Source of the DNA: Blasia pusilla
Taxonomy: Eukaryota > Marchantiophyta > Marchantiopsida > Blasiales
Assembly (NCBI GenBank): GCA_050084515.1
Contig: CM114274.1
Coordinates: forward strand, 930,001-994,000
DNA length: 64,000 nt
Direction: 5' to 3'
Under the pieces are notes generated by a model. That model was not told the DNA's origin, ran no database searches, and was given only the letters and a program-made list of their open reading frames with translations. The position numbers were made by a program, and so were the translations under genes. Below are positions 11,262-22,133 of the stretch, in pieces (position 1 is the first letter of the stretch; the number at the start of each line of letters is the position of its first letter).

Positions 11262-12241
11262 CATCTTTGCTCAGCCATACCTAGGCTGACTATCCATGTG
11301 AGACAGTTGGGGTCCATTGCTTGCCCCAACACCTATCTCCGGGATGTCTCAATCATACCTGGCACGACCGTAGTACCCATAGCAAACCCCATGGCACGCT
11401 CGCGCTCAACTATTGTAGGCTCCTCTAATGCTCGGGTCACCTCATCCCAAATCATGCATGGCCCTCCATGACGAAAGGCATGGGATGCTAGGAAGCTCAC
11501 CAATGTAGGTAAGGCTGCCCTCAACTCCCCCACCCTATTGGCCATCGCCAACGGTGGTCTATCATCCTGTGTCACCACCTAAGATCGACGCCCTAAGCCC
11601 AAAATAGCATCCACTGTGAGATGTGGTGCTCTATGGACTCCATCGTATGCTCGACTCAGTACCTGTGATGGTATCAGGTTTGTCCACCATAGTCGTGGAC
11701 GATGGGCACGTGATCCAACTCTCGCTGCATCTAGCAACAGAGCAAGTCCCAACCAAGACCTCACCTAATGCACACTCGTCATCACACGTGCACAAGTGTC
11801 TCCCAATAACGGCACATTCTCCAAAATATATGTTGGAGAACATGTCTGACTCTCTTGCAAGTGTTGTACTACTCGTAGCATCTCCCAAAACATCACTGAC
11901 TTCGGATCCTGCAATCCAAATCCTCAGCCAATTGATGAATGACCCTGACATGGCCATCCAACAATCACCAAATGAATGGTGCCAACTCTATCTAGATCAT
12001 GCGCCCCCACCAAAGAGATGTCGGCGGGTAGTGTATGTTGATATCCCCGTACGGCAGATACCGGAAACAACTCAGGATACCTCTGGACCAATCTTGCTAC
12101 GTGACGTAATGATATTCGCCGCGCGGTCTCATCTCTCTCCACATAAAGGTACAGATGCACCCGTATGCCCGCCTGCAATACTGCAGCCAATCGAGTGCTA
12201 ATCCCTTCGAAGAGACCTAACACTCTCCTCTGTATTGAAGA
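11262..12241 (-). pseudogene. C5 cytosine DNA methyltransferase domain, copy A of element M
   Basis: A second methyltransferase segment, upstream of the protease in M. Motif I is decayed (VLGLFEGISTRL), but YLYVERDE, IVGWPCQGHS (motif IV), SPTYILENVPLLGD (motif VI, near 11,825) and HRPRLWWTNLIP (motif VIII-like, near 11,690) are readable. ERERAMGFAMGTT and QAMDPNCLTWI follow. It is collinear with copy B at a constant offset of about 1,920 bp. Its N-terminal neighbour, the protease, is missing because the copia-like fragment and a deletion occupy 12,242-13,089. Confidence 0.8.
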
Positions 12242-13089
12242 TTGAGTTACACTCAAGCTCATGAGACACTTGAACTGCTACATTTGCTACTTACACGAAG
12301 TAGGGAAGCTTAATTTTGGTTAGTCAGTTAAGCACGATTATCTTAACAAGGGTTAGTTAATCACAGTTAGTCTAACTTGAGACTATGGTTAAGGGTAGGG
12401 TAAGGGTTGCTTGTACATACCCTATATAATTGAGAAACAGACCAGCCTCCACTCATTCTCTCATTGCAATTTTCGTTCTCCATGGTGGTATGTGTGTGTG
12501 AGAGCCGTTTTCCACTAGTTATGCTTGTTTAGGAGTTTTCCACATGGTATCAGAGCGGGAGGAGAACATCACTTGAAATTCTTGGTGTTTGAAGAGAGAA
12601 GAGAGGCAAGAAAAGGCACAATTTCAGTTTGGGAGAAGGAAATTTTACTCAGAGCTCAGTGGATGTAGATTTCAAGTGAAGCTTTGACGGTGATAAAACT
12701 TTGGAGGAATTTTTTTGGGCTTTCCTGGTCGATTCAGCCGTCTGGGTCCGCTTCGTCTAGAATGACGACTAAGGCTGGTTCCAGCCGTCTTATAGAGCTC
12801 GTCGATAGCTTTCCAACGCATCCAAAGTTGCTCAATTTTGACACTATGAGCTTGTGCAGCAGCAATTTCAGTGTAGGAAAGTGCAATTAGTGAAGAAAAA
12901 TTTTGAAGTTTGCTCTCTACAAGCCAATTTCGACTAGTTCTTTCATATAGTTGATCAATTTTGGAAAATTTCAGGTCGATTTTTGTGTAGGAGTGGTCTA
13001 TGCTTCAATTGGAGCAGCAGAAAGCCTAAAATTACGTTTTTGTGAATGAAATCGTTTATCATGGAGTATTCCTCAACAATAATTAAACA
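12242..13089 (+). mobile_element. 5' end of a copia-like LTR retrotransposon or TRIM (LTR, PBS, leader)
   Basis: An LTR of about 303 bp (12,242-12,544) runs from TGAGTTACACTCAAG to GTTTTCCACA and has a TATATAA-like box near 12,421. It is followed by TGGTATCAGAGC (12,546-12,557), the standard primer site for initiator tRNA-Met. About 530 bp of leader without a credible ORF follow, and no second LTR is seen. The 3' part seems to have been lost together with the adjoining protease region of M. Whether it was copia or a small non-autonomous TRIM cannot be told. Confidence 0.7.
12546..12557 (+). other. Primer binding site (initiator tRNA-Met type)
   Basis: TGGTATCAGAGC stands two bases after the LTR end CACA. 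This is the classical plant LTR-retrotransposon primer site. Confidence 0.85.
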
Positions 13090-15300
13090 CTATGCCAAGT
13101 GTCACCATTGCTCGCTCTATGGCCGGTCGAGCTGGCATATCTACCAACTTTGCCGCTGCCGCATGCCATGACTCTGTGGAAGATGTCCTGAGCACCTACT
13201 CCGAGGGCAAGTCCACCACCTCCTCAACTACCTCTGAACAAGAGGGAGTCACCTCTCCACGCTCATACAACGTGGCAACAAGCCGGAACACCTCAGCTAG
13301 TCCAACTCCCAACGTTGCCAACTCTATGGCGGAAAATAGCGGAGTCTGGCTCACTCTGGTAGCCACCTCCAATACTATGGTCAACACTGACTCCACTCAA
13401 GCTGGCATAGGAGTTGTCACTCCAACTCCTCGTGACGTCAACGCACCTGCCTAACTTGTAGGCACCGCTAGTCGTTGAGGTACCATCGATGGTGTGTGGA
13501 GTCTCTTCGACAATGTGAATGACTGTGGAACCTTGGCTTACCGCCCATCGGTCTCCTCTAGTGGGTCAATCTCTCTAGTCTCCATCTCTTGATGGCTCAG
13601 TGCCTCTCGCATCACCCCGAGTCACCACTACAGCCGCCTCAACCTGAGCAGCACTACACATAAACCCCATACTAGCGAGATCCTCACTTGGGTCAAGGTA
13701 AGAGGTAGAAGTTGGAGCCACACTAGTTGCTTGCGGCTCCATGCCTTCCATGACATGCATCATCGTCATGGTAGCAATCCTCTGCTCCAACTAATCGATG
13801 CGTGAGAGAAGTGCCGGCTCTGGTGCTCCTGCTCCATCTCCTTTGGCTGGTGGTGGTCCTCTACCACCATGGCCAGGAACAACTCTTTGACCTCCTCTAG
13901 GACGATCGCCCTCAGGCCCTCGGCCTACCTCTGGACGTGCCTCTCTACGAAGGTCAAAACATCTATCCCTAGTGTGACCATATCTATGGCAATAGTCACA
14001 CTGGTATTGTGGTGGGGCCATCCTCTGTGGCTCTTGAGCAATCGGAGGTGCTCGTGGTCCTCTCCCATGCTGTGTGCAGTAATAGAGCTATGGCCCCCTC
14101 CACAAGTCCAACAAGACAACATTGGTCCCTATTGGGCAACATATGTAGGTAGGGGTTGCTGCCTCATAGGCTCACGGTACCCGCCCTACTCTCTAGGCAT
14201 ACTTGGCCGCTCCCGTGGTACCTATGGGGCTACCGTCGCCCGTGACCCCGTCGAATCTTGAGAAAATCCAGTGGTTACTACCTGCTCCTCAATCATGTTG
14301 AGCTCAATGCGCTCAGACAACTCGAAGACCACCTTCAATGTGGCCTTCGCTGTGTGAATCAATACAGCATCTCGAACTCTCCTCTGTAGTTCTCGGCCCA
14401 GAACTCCATACCAATACTAGACTGACTGCGCCTCAATCACTCCATAAGTAGCAATAATCAGCCTCCTCGTGCGTGTGAAGGCCTCTCTCAGACTCTCGCC
14501 CGATCGTTGCTGAAAATCTTGTAGATTCTTCAACTTGTCGGTGTGTACGCCTTGGTAGCTCTTCCCCAACTGTTAGAAGAACTCCATTGTGGGACTGAAG
14601 CTAGGTGGCCCTCTACCACAAGAGGTCTCTGCCACATCGCCTGTCTCACTGCCCTCTTCTCCATCTAGTCTCCGGGCTGATGGTGTTGGTCTCTTTCCTC
14701 TCACGATCCAATCATATGCCTCGCGATCACTAGTGGATACATACCCTCAAGCCCAATATATCCTCCAAGCATCAATCTCTACTGAATACAGCAATCAGAA
14801 CTCCATATAGTCATCCATCGAAGGACCCTCCAAGTGCTGGAACAAACCCTCCCATGCCATGAAAGGGTTGAATCGTGTCAGGGTCCGTATCTCCTGGAAG
14901 TCGCACCACGTATTGAACTCCTGGATGAAATCATCTAAGTTGATGGTGCCCACTCCACCCGAGAAACGATGCATGCTTGATTGCCCATGTCGTCCATCAC
15001 CTATCAAGTGACACTGCCTCCGTCTGCGATCTCGTCACGAGACACGATGTCTAGTGATGACGATCTAGCCACGGATGGATGTCGAGGCAGCTCCTCACTC
15101 GTAACCCCTCAGTATCTCACTCCACTCCGTGTCACACTACTACTCCTGCTCGCACTACTTTGTTCTTCCAAACCCTGGAAGAATGTCGTGATGACAACCC
15201 TGTCTCACCCGCTTAAGCACTCAGACTCACCAAGAGTCTCCCACACTCCTCAGTAGCTCACCGACGCTAATGGTAATCCCGTGACGACACACCCCGCCTC
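13090..15300 (-). pseudogene. Gag of element M with CCHC zinc knuckle
   Basis: Read from 15,300 down. A capsid-like segment at 14,795-15,007 (GTINLDDFIQEFNTWC, FNPFMAWEGLFQHLE, MDDYMEF) parallels P at 17,880-18,220. A zinc knuckle at about 13,955-14,000 reads CDYCHRYGHTRDRC, an intact CX2CX4HX4C. A basic Gly/Arg/Pro-rich tail follows, then a segment (VDLPSE, ARPAIERAM) that precedes the protease in P. Gag packages the RNA; the knuckle binds nucleic acid. Several stops are present. Confidence 0.78.
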
Positions 15301-15489
15301 ACGCATACTCAACACTCGCGCTCACCATGAGCCTCCCAACTAACTCACCTAAACCATTGATACTCTTGGATCATATACGTGATCCATACTTGGAAACCGC
15401 CGTATATCCACAGACATGCTAGACATGCACGGAGACTCACTCGTCACCATCGCTACACCCATCTAGCCCCAACAACTACCTGAAATCCA

Positions 15490-16000
15490 TCTCATGACTA
15501 TTACAATAGATTGGTAGGATCTAGTAGAGCATCTACACGAGTAGTGGAGAACATGCCCTAGAGGTCAAGGATGACCCGTTGAGGCCCCACAAAATCTGAG
15601 AGAGCAGGTTTTCCCTTCGTTTCGGCTCAGTTGGAGCCATATAGAGAAACTTACTATTTCAGGTAAGTTTCCATGTTTGGGATAGTTGACTTTCCACTTT
15701 GGGAAGTGGCCCTTGACCCGCTACAGTTGGTCAAGAGCCAAGGAGGTGACCTGCGAGCAAAGGTTACCGTTGAGAGGGCTTGGGAGAGGGAAGGGGTTAT
15801 TCCTCCAAGAGAGAGAGCTTGAGAGCTCATTCTCTCTTTGTTGAACCTCTTGGCATAAGGCGGCGGAGCTATGGTCCCTTGCCTTGTGAGTGTAACCCAA
15901 GCCTCTCATTAGGAGAGTGGGCTTGGTTTGACATGAGAGAGTGTGCACACCTTTGAGAGCTATGGTATGAGATGGTATAGAGAGAGATTGGATCTTACTT
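15490..16000 (+). repeat. Split direct repeat A1 of element P
   Basis: A 511-bp repeat paired with A2 at 25,479-25,989, which has exactly the same length. Stem-loops lie at 15,646-15,671 (GAAACTTAC/GTAAGTTTC), 15,694-15,709 (CCACTT/AAGTGG) and 15,712-15,735 (CTTGACC/GGTCAAG). After 16,000 the sequence diverges from the A2 context, and no B follows. Confidence 0.85.
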
Positions 16001-16003
16001 TAC

Positions 16004-17600
16004 AAAGAGATAATGAGAGAAAGAGAGAATAAAAGACTGAGAGAGCTTCATGGGGGAGCTCGCTGGTCACTCGCTGTTTTTGCAGGTTGGGGACAGTGTT
16101 CCCCATTCAGCGGCTCATAGAAGTGCTCACCGGAGCAAGGGCTACTTTGATTGTTCTTTGCATTTGCCGATTTTTCGTGTGGAAGACTGGCACGCGGAAG
16201 TGCTGCCCAATTTCTCATAGGGATTGATTATGGGGGCAGGTTGCCCCATGCTGGTGCTCTTAGGAGCACCATGTGGCTTGCTGATTTGTATTTTTATAGG
16301 TTTCACATTTTTGTTGGGAGAAATCAGCGCGGAAGAGCTGTTGAATTTTGTGTAGGAGAAAGAGACATTGAGCTTTACAACAGTCCCCGTAAGTTTTTAT
16401 TGGAATGTCAAATTCTAAATATTTTTTAATATTGTCGTAGATTGTGAAGCTATGTACGCTGTGCAACAAACAATGCGCAATTTGGAGTTGCGAGCAAAAA
16501 GTTATGGTCAATCTTGCAAAATTGCCATTGCTAGGCGATTTTTAGGGTTAAATTATTCAAACCCCAAACAAGCCACCACGCCGGCGGCGGCCGGCGCCGT
16601 CATAGTCACCATCAACGGTTCGACATTGATGGTCAACCGTCACCATCACCATCATTGGTTAAATATCACCATCAATGGTCAATCGTCACCGTCATGGGTC
16701 AACCGTCACCATCAACGGTCAACCGTCACCGTCCGTTGTCCACCCTTTGGTTGCCATTGCCGCCATTACAGAGTGGAGGGTCTTCTACAACGTTTGTTGA
16801 TTCTCTGACTTGCGTTGCCACCACGTACTTTTTTTTGGCCGCCACTGTCATCGCAGTGTCGTCATCAACCAGTGATGGTAGATGACCTCCGGTTATGGTG
16901 TTTGAGTCTTGATTTCATGCTGCTATGTTGTGATTGGTAGCTGCTTGACAACGATCGAGTACCGTGCCATGACGCCCATAGCCGCAATGCGCCGCCGATT
17001 GTTGCGCCATGCCGCTCGTGGCCGCACCGCACCATCTCGATCGCAGAACCGCTCCTTAACCAAGGAGCAAAGCGTGTGAATTGCTGATTGAGGAGGGTAT
17101 GCCGCCGAGTGCCGGTCCCCATTCTCGAGTGCCGTGTCGTTTGTAGCCATTCCATGCCGCCAGTGCCACATTGGACCGCTCGACATGCACTACAGATCAA
17201 GGAGGTTGAGCAACATCAGTAGGAGAGGAGTACGACTTGCTGATTGGAGGAGTTATCTTCACAATCGAGTTGGGATCGAGATTTGCAGTTGTTGAGGATC
17301 GATGTCGACATATGTTGAGGTTACCCATTCTGGTCCTTTATCCTGCACGTGTGAGGGATTCAGGGATTTGGGTAGTTTATTTGGGGATATTGGGTTGTGT
17401 GGATGCTGAGAGCATCATCCATGTATGTGGTTTAGGGGACATAGACCTGTGTGGGATGTTTGTAGTTGAGGATAGGTTGTCGATGAGATGATAGCCTGGT
17501 TGATTTGCTGTACCATGCCGCGTATTGCCGCACGTAATACGTCTCAAGGAGGGAGAGTGTAAATTGAGTGCCGCATGTTTGGGATGAGTGATTGAGGGAT
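16004..17600 (+). other. Leader of element P
   Basis: Non-coding by eye: short frames only, with no recognisable protein. It contains a GTCACCATCAACGGTCAACC minisatellite. No TGGTATCAGAGC primer site is present after A1; the primer is unknown. Confidence 0.55.
16605..16733 (+). repeat. Minisatellite of about 21 bp in the P leader
   Basis: Five to six imperfect units of GTCACCATCAACGGTCAACC stand in direct order. Confidence 0.8.
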
Positions 17601-17621
17601 TGCTCACGAGGTTGAGAGTGA

Positions 17622-19258
17622 TTGGGTGAGAGGGGCACAAGGGTCATCACGGTGTCCGTTCGGGACTTTAAGAGGCAAGGTGGTGAACCCGAGAGTAGCT
17701 CTAGAGGTTTTACACGGAGTGGCTCGAGGTTCCAAGGGCCTCCACGTGAGGGACCACCTCAACCTCCTTCTGTGTCATCGTCAGACGAGGGGGAGGACGT
17801 AGAGGAGTTTGTGAGCACATCGCCACACATTGTGAGTGGTCCTACCAGTTGGGCGTACGAGATGGACGACCGGGATAGAGGACCGCGTAGGTTTTCAAGT
17901 GCAGTAGGCACAATTGAGTTGCACAATTTCATAGTAGAGTTTAGGAGTTGGTGCAACTCCCATCGGTCTAAAAACTACAAGAAAGTTCCACGCTACTAGG
18001 TTCAGTCAGGTTACTATACTTGAGGAACCATATTATGGAGTCAGGTGACTATATTAGATTAGAGGAACCCTGTGATGGAGTGGCATGGATAGAGCAGGCA
18101 GACTACTCACAACAAAGGGCCAGGAACTCTAGAGAGTTCAACCCGTTTACAGCATGGAACAGTATGTTCCAGCATTTAGAGAAAGCATCCATGGACGATT
18201 ACCATGAGTTCTCTCAGAGATCTGCACGTGAGATCGAGGCGTGGAGGCTCTACTATGACCCACATTATGTGTCATGGACGGAGCCATTCCCAGATGAGGA
18301 GGAGGAGTTAGGAGAGGCTACTTCCTCTTCCACTAGTGACGTTTTAGGAGGGGTCACTTGCACTGGAGCAGTTGCACTGTCTAGTCGGGTTCGTCCCATG
18401 TTCAACCCAGTGCTTGAGTTCTTTGCTGAGTTGAGGGCGAGCTACCAAGGGGTACGGACGGAGAAGTTGAGAAGCATCCACGACTTCCAGAGGCGCCCAG
18501 GTGAGAGTTTGTGTAAGGCTTACACTCGTTTGCGCCGGTTGATCAACGTCACTGAGGGGATGACAGAGGCTCAGGCTATCTAGTCATGGTACGCGATGCT
18601 GGACCGGATCCTACGGACACGGGGGGAGTGGCATTGAGAACATTGAGCGCAACATGGCAGAGGAGAGCGTAGCCACCATGGGTTTTGGGCGAGAGAAGTC
18701 ACGATTGCCTGCACCACCTGTGTAGCAGCGTGGATTCCGAGATAGGTCAACTGTGGCACCACGAGCTCAAGGAGGATATCAAGAGGCCGTGCCACAAAGA
18801 CCTACGCCTTCATATGCAGCTCACCAATATCCGCCTACTATTACTTGTTGGTCATGTGGTGGAGCCCATCATCATCCTTATAGCGCTCGTCAGGGTCATG
18901 GACGTGTGCCTTAGCATGGACGAGATGGTGCTGCACCAAAAGGTTATCAGTGTGACTATTGTCAGAGGTATGATAATACACGCACTAGGTGTTTCAATTT
19001 ACATCCTGAGTTACGTCCGGACCGAGGGCCAGAGAGGGCACCAGAGCAAGTAGCCGGTCTGGGTGGGCTAGAGATCATGCACCAGGTGGTCCCGTTGGGG
19101 GACGAGGAGCTGGAGTTGACCGACAAGGTGGTGGAGCTGCCCGTGGAGGAGGTAGAGTACCACCACCTAGACGTGCCAAGGGAGATGTTGGACGTGAGGC
19201 TGGGATGGCTGCTTAGATACAACAGGTACATGAGCAGATTGTCGCTATGACATTGAAG
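17622..19258 (+). pseudogene. Gag of element P
   Basis: A capsid-like segment in two open pieces (17,622-17,999 and 18,020-18,583) includes GTIELHNFIVEFRSWC, FNPFTAWNSMFQHLE, MDDYHEFSQ and LRSIHDFQRRPGESL, resembling Ty3 gag. The zinc knuckle near 18,950-18,995 reads CDYCQRYDNTRTRC: the His is Asn, so it cannot bind zinc normally, unlike M. A Gly/Arg-rich tail follows. Frames shift at least twice. Confidence 0.78.
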
Positions 19259-20440
19259 TAACCCGATGCCGGATCCGTGGCATTGACATCATATGGAGCA
19301 GCCAAAGATATGGAGGATCCTGGTTGGATGTGCGGGGTTGCCCAGATGGAGGCCGCTGCAGTTGTGACGCGTGGAGCAGCCGAAAAGTTGGATCCACAAT
19401 GAGGGGAAGCTAGAAAACAGACTAGGCTTCCTCAATCTTTCACATTGTCCGAAGTGATGAGGACCCCATCGATGGGTCCTCATCAAAGTTCTTGGAGAGT
19501 TAGTGATGTTGTTGGTGTGCAGGCATGGAGGGCGATGGGAGAAGCGAGTGCGACGACTCCTATTGTTGATGCTCAGGAGGGGCATATGTCGAGCACGTTG
19601 TTGGGGGTGGCCATCGTTGTGTACCGCACTCCTTTATTATTTGCTTCCGATGTTATGACCTTGGGGGGCACGCCCGCCAAGGCTTTTCAGCTGGCCGCTT
19701 CAGTATGTGAGCGCGGAGTTGGAGTTCCTGCATCACATTCAGAGGTGATTGCAGAGGAGATGGTGGACCTTCCCTTGGAGCGGATGCTCGGGCCGTCCAC
19801 GTTAGATTCATGGTAGGCTGTGGCTACTAGGATGGCCGAGATGCCCACTAGACCCGTGATAGAGCGTGCCATGGCTTCTCCTGGTGTTGTCTTGCTGGAT
19901 AACCGAGGAGAGGTCTTCCAGTTGGTAAGTCCCAAAGGTAGAGCTTTTAGTCAGTAGCGCGTCTTGTTGGATTCACGAGCGCAATCCCTGACGTTGGGGA
20001 AAGCATCATTAAGAGGATTGGGCTTGACGAGAGCCGATGTGGAGCGTTGTCCATTCCGGATGCATACATCCTTGGGTGGAGCGAGAACCACATAGTATAT
20101 CACCCAATAAGAGGTCATGGTGAGGATTCGCCAGGGACATCCTACAGATGAGTCCGTAGGATGTCCTACAGATGAGTGGTGCGAGCCAAGGCGATAGTGA
20201 GTGATGCAGAGTCCTATGACGTCTTGGTTGGTGGAGCAGTGTTATACCCAATGGGGTTTTCCCTGGATTACTAGGAGGAGTTTGCGTCCTACAGACCAGG
20301 ATGGCAGTTAGATGATGGGCGCCTTAGCTCATTACCCGTTCAATTCATAGGTGCAATGATCGAGCGACGGCCTGGAGAGGTGGCGACCTTAGCATCATTT
20401 AGCAGTGCCGTCACTTGGCCTAGTGATTTGATTGAGGGAC
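19259..20440 (+). pseudogene. Protease region and pre-methyltransferase linker, element P
   Basis: An acidic segment at 19,445-19,816 ends at a TAG. VLLDNRGEVFQLVSP follows, then VLLDSRAQSLTLGK near 19,955-20,000, the retropepsin site with Gly changed to Arg. The linker continues with VLYPMGFSLDY, LPVQFIGA and LIEGHVHAHE, all shared with M. Confidence 0.7.
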
Positions 20441-20493
20441 ATGTCCATGCACACGAAAATCCCGTTCCTGATATTTCTATGGAGAGGAGTGTT

Positions 20494-20775
20494 ATGGTAG
20501 CCGCATCATTCCGTGGAGGAGAGCTGCCGCTGTGGGGTTTGACTGAGGAGCTTCGACGATTGGCAGATGAGCACGTGCAAACCGCGTGGAGCGAGGCGTT
20601 TGCACCGGAGCGTGAGGGGTATGATGAACCCGATATGGTAGCCGCATCATTGTGTGGAGGAGAGGTACCGCTGTGGGGTTTGACTGAGGAGCTTCGACAA
20701 TTGGCAGATGAGCCCGTGCAAACCGCGTGGAGCGAGGCGTTTGCACCAGAGCGTGATGGGTCTGAGGAACCCGAA
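20494..20775 (+). repeat. In-frame tandem repeat, 2 x 141 bp (47 residues), before the methyltransferase of P
   Basis: ATGGTAGCCGCATCATT begins at 20,494 and again at 20,635. Each unit encodes LWGLTEELRxLADE and VQTAWSEAFAPER. The homologous place in M has one unit only. The unit looks helical; its role is unknown. Confidence 0.88.
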
Positions 20776-20835
20776 GTAGCAGGGACTGCTCCGATGACAC
20801 CCTTGGATACCACACCTATTGTGTGGTGTATCCCG

Positions 20836-21815
20836 GAGGAGGGTATTCAAGTGTTAGATCTCTTTGGAGGGATTAGGACCGGGTTAGCTGCTATTTTGGA
20901 GGCAAAAGTGCCAGTGTAGCAGTACTTGTATATGGAGAGTGATGATGTTGCAAGGCGCGTCTTCCTATGATATGTGGTGCAGTTACGCCTATGTTTTCCC
21001 GACTTATTATCTCCGTCTGCGGTACAGGGCTACCAGAGTTCCCTACCGAGGGATATCTCGTTGTTGGGGGCGTAGGACTTAGAGCGGGTAGGGACCATTC
21101 ATTTGGTCATTGCCAGTTGGCCATGTCAGGGCCAATTGAGTGTTGGATGAGGCAGGGGGTTGGCTAACACTTGGTCCATGTTTTTTTGGGAGATGTTGAG
21201 GGTCTTACGGTAGTTGCACGAGCACTAGTCTCATTCTCCAGCCTACATTCTGGAGAATGTGCCGATCTTAGGAGACTCCATGTCATGAGTGGTGACGAGT
21301 GCTGATCAGGTGCATGTCTAGATTGGCCCAGGAGTGTTCTTGGATGTAGCGAGTGTAGGTTCTAGAGCCCATTTCCCGCGTCTATGGTAGAACAACTTGG
21401 TGCCCCATGCGATGCTACAGAGGGCGTATGTGAGAGTGGAGCGCCCCTCCCATTTGTTAGTGGATTCCATTCTAGATCTAGGTCGTCGATCAGAGGCAGT
21501 GAGGCACAATGATCTACCACCGTTGACTGTGGTCAACAAGGTAGGCAGGTCGCGGGCAACCTTGCCCATGTTTTTGAGTTTTCCCGCTTCTTATGCATAC
21601 AAGGAGGCCAGTCGTGGCTTGGTTTGGGATGACCAAGTTCAGCGGTTGGTGGAGCCCAACGCTGACGAGAGAGAGCGAGCGATGGGATTTCCCACAGGAG
21701 TGACGGTAGTACCGTTAGTGTCGAGGCATCATGACGCCATGTCTTGGGTCAAGCGATGGACTTGAACTGCTTGACATGGATCCTCGGCTTGGGAGTGGCT
21801 GAGCAGCGCCGTATG
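20836..21815 (+). pseudogene. C5 cytosine DNA methyltransferase domain, element P
   Basis: Motif I LDLFGGIRTGLAAILEA (20,854 on; one Gly changed to Arg), YLYMESD with the motif II acid, PCQ of motif IV at 21,121-21,129 (SWPCQGQ), YILENVPI of motif VI with ENV at 21,253-21,261, and FPRLW.NNLVP (motif VIII-like). A target-recognition-like stretch to about 21,650 follows, then ERERAMGFPTGVT and QAMDLNCLTWIL (motifs IX-X). Spacing and order fit a complete C5 methylase of about 330 residues in the DNMT3-like, non-permuted order. Stops at 20,917 and elsewhere inactivate it. It is fused between protease and RT of the polyprotein. Exact subfamily needs a tree. Confidence 0.82.
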
Positions 21816-22133
21816 AGATTGTGACAGATCACAGCGGTTGCGTTGGTGAGCCCCATGCCTACCAAGACAGTGGAGGCAGTGGTTGGGGGTGACACTGGAG
21901 GAGATCTACACACCAGGAAAGATCGGGAGAGACACTGTTGGACTTCTTGGGATGTTTTGGAGGTACGCTAGGAGATGACAGCCACAACATCAAGCATGGT
22001 TCCGGGCACTGCATGTGGAGGAGATTAGAGTTTGCAGTTGGTTGTAGGAGAGCGGTCGAGTGTTGTTGTTCGAGACGGGGTTGCACCATAGCAACCACCG
22101 ATACGAGCGCCGGAGAGTCCTATCGTAGTCACG

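Larger units (their letters stand above)
9169..12237 (-). repeat. Imperfect tandem duplication of about 1.92 kb in element M
   Basis: Positions 9,169-10,300 and 11,089-12,235 are aligned copies, starting from CAAAAAxxAACATGTGCT and running through the whole methyltransferase. The full unit is 9,169-11,088 (protease, linker, methyltransferase); the second unit is cut by the copia-like insertion. P has a single copy of this region. Confidence 0.85.

Noticed and set aside
12810-12850. Similarity of GAGCTCGTCGATAGCTTTCC in the copia leader to CTTTCCAACGCACCC in the chromovirus LTR
   Set aside because: The match is short (about 15 bases), and phrases of this kind recur in several LTR leaders. It does not show a relationship.
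20836-21815. Bacterial contamination or a host DRM gene as the source of the methyltransferase signal
   Set aside because: It is fused in order between protease and RT in two separate elements, and the motif order is not the permuted DRM order.
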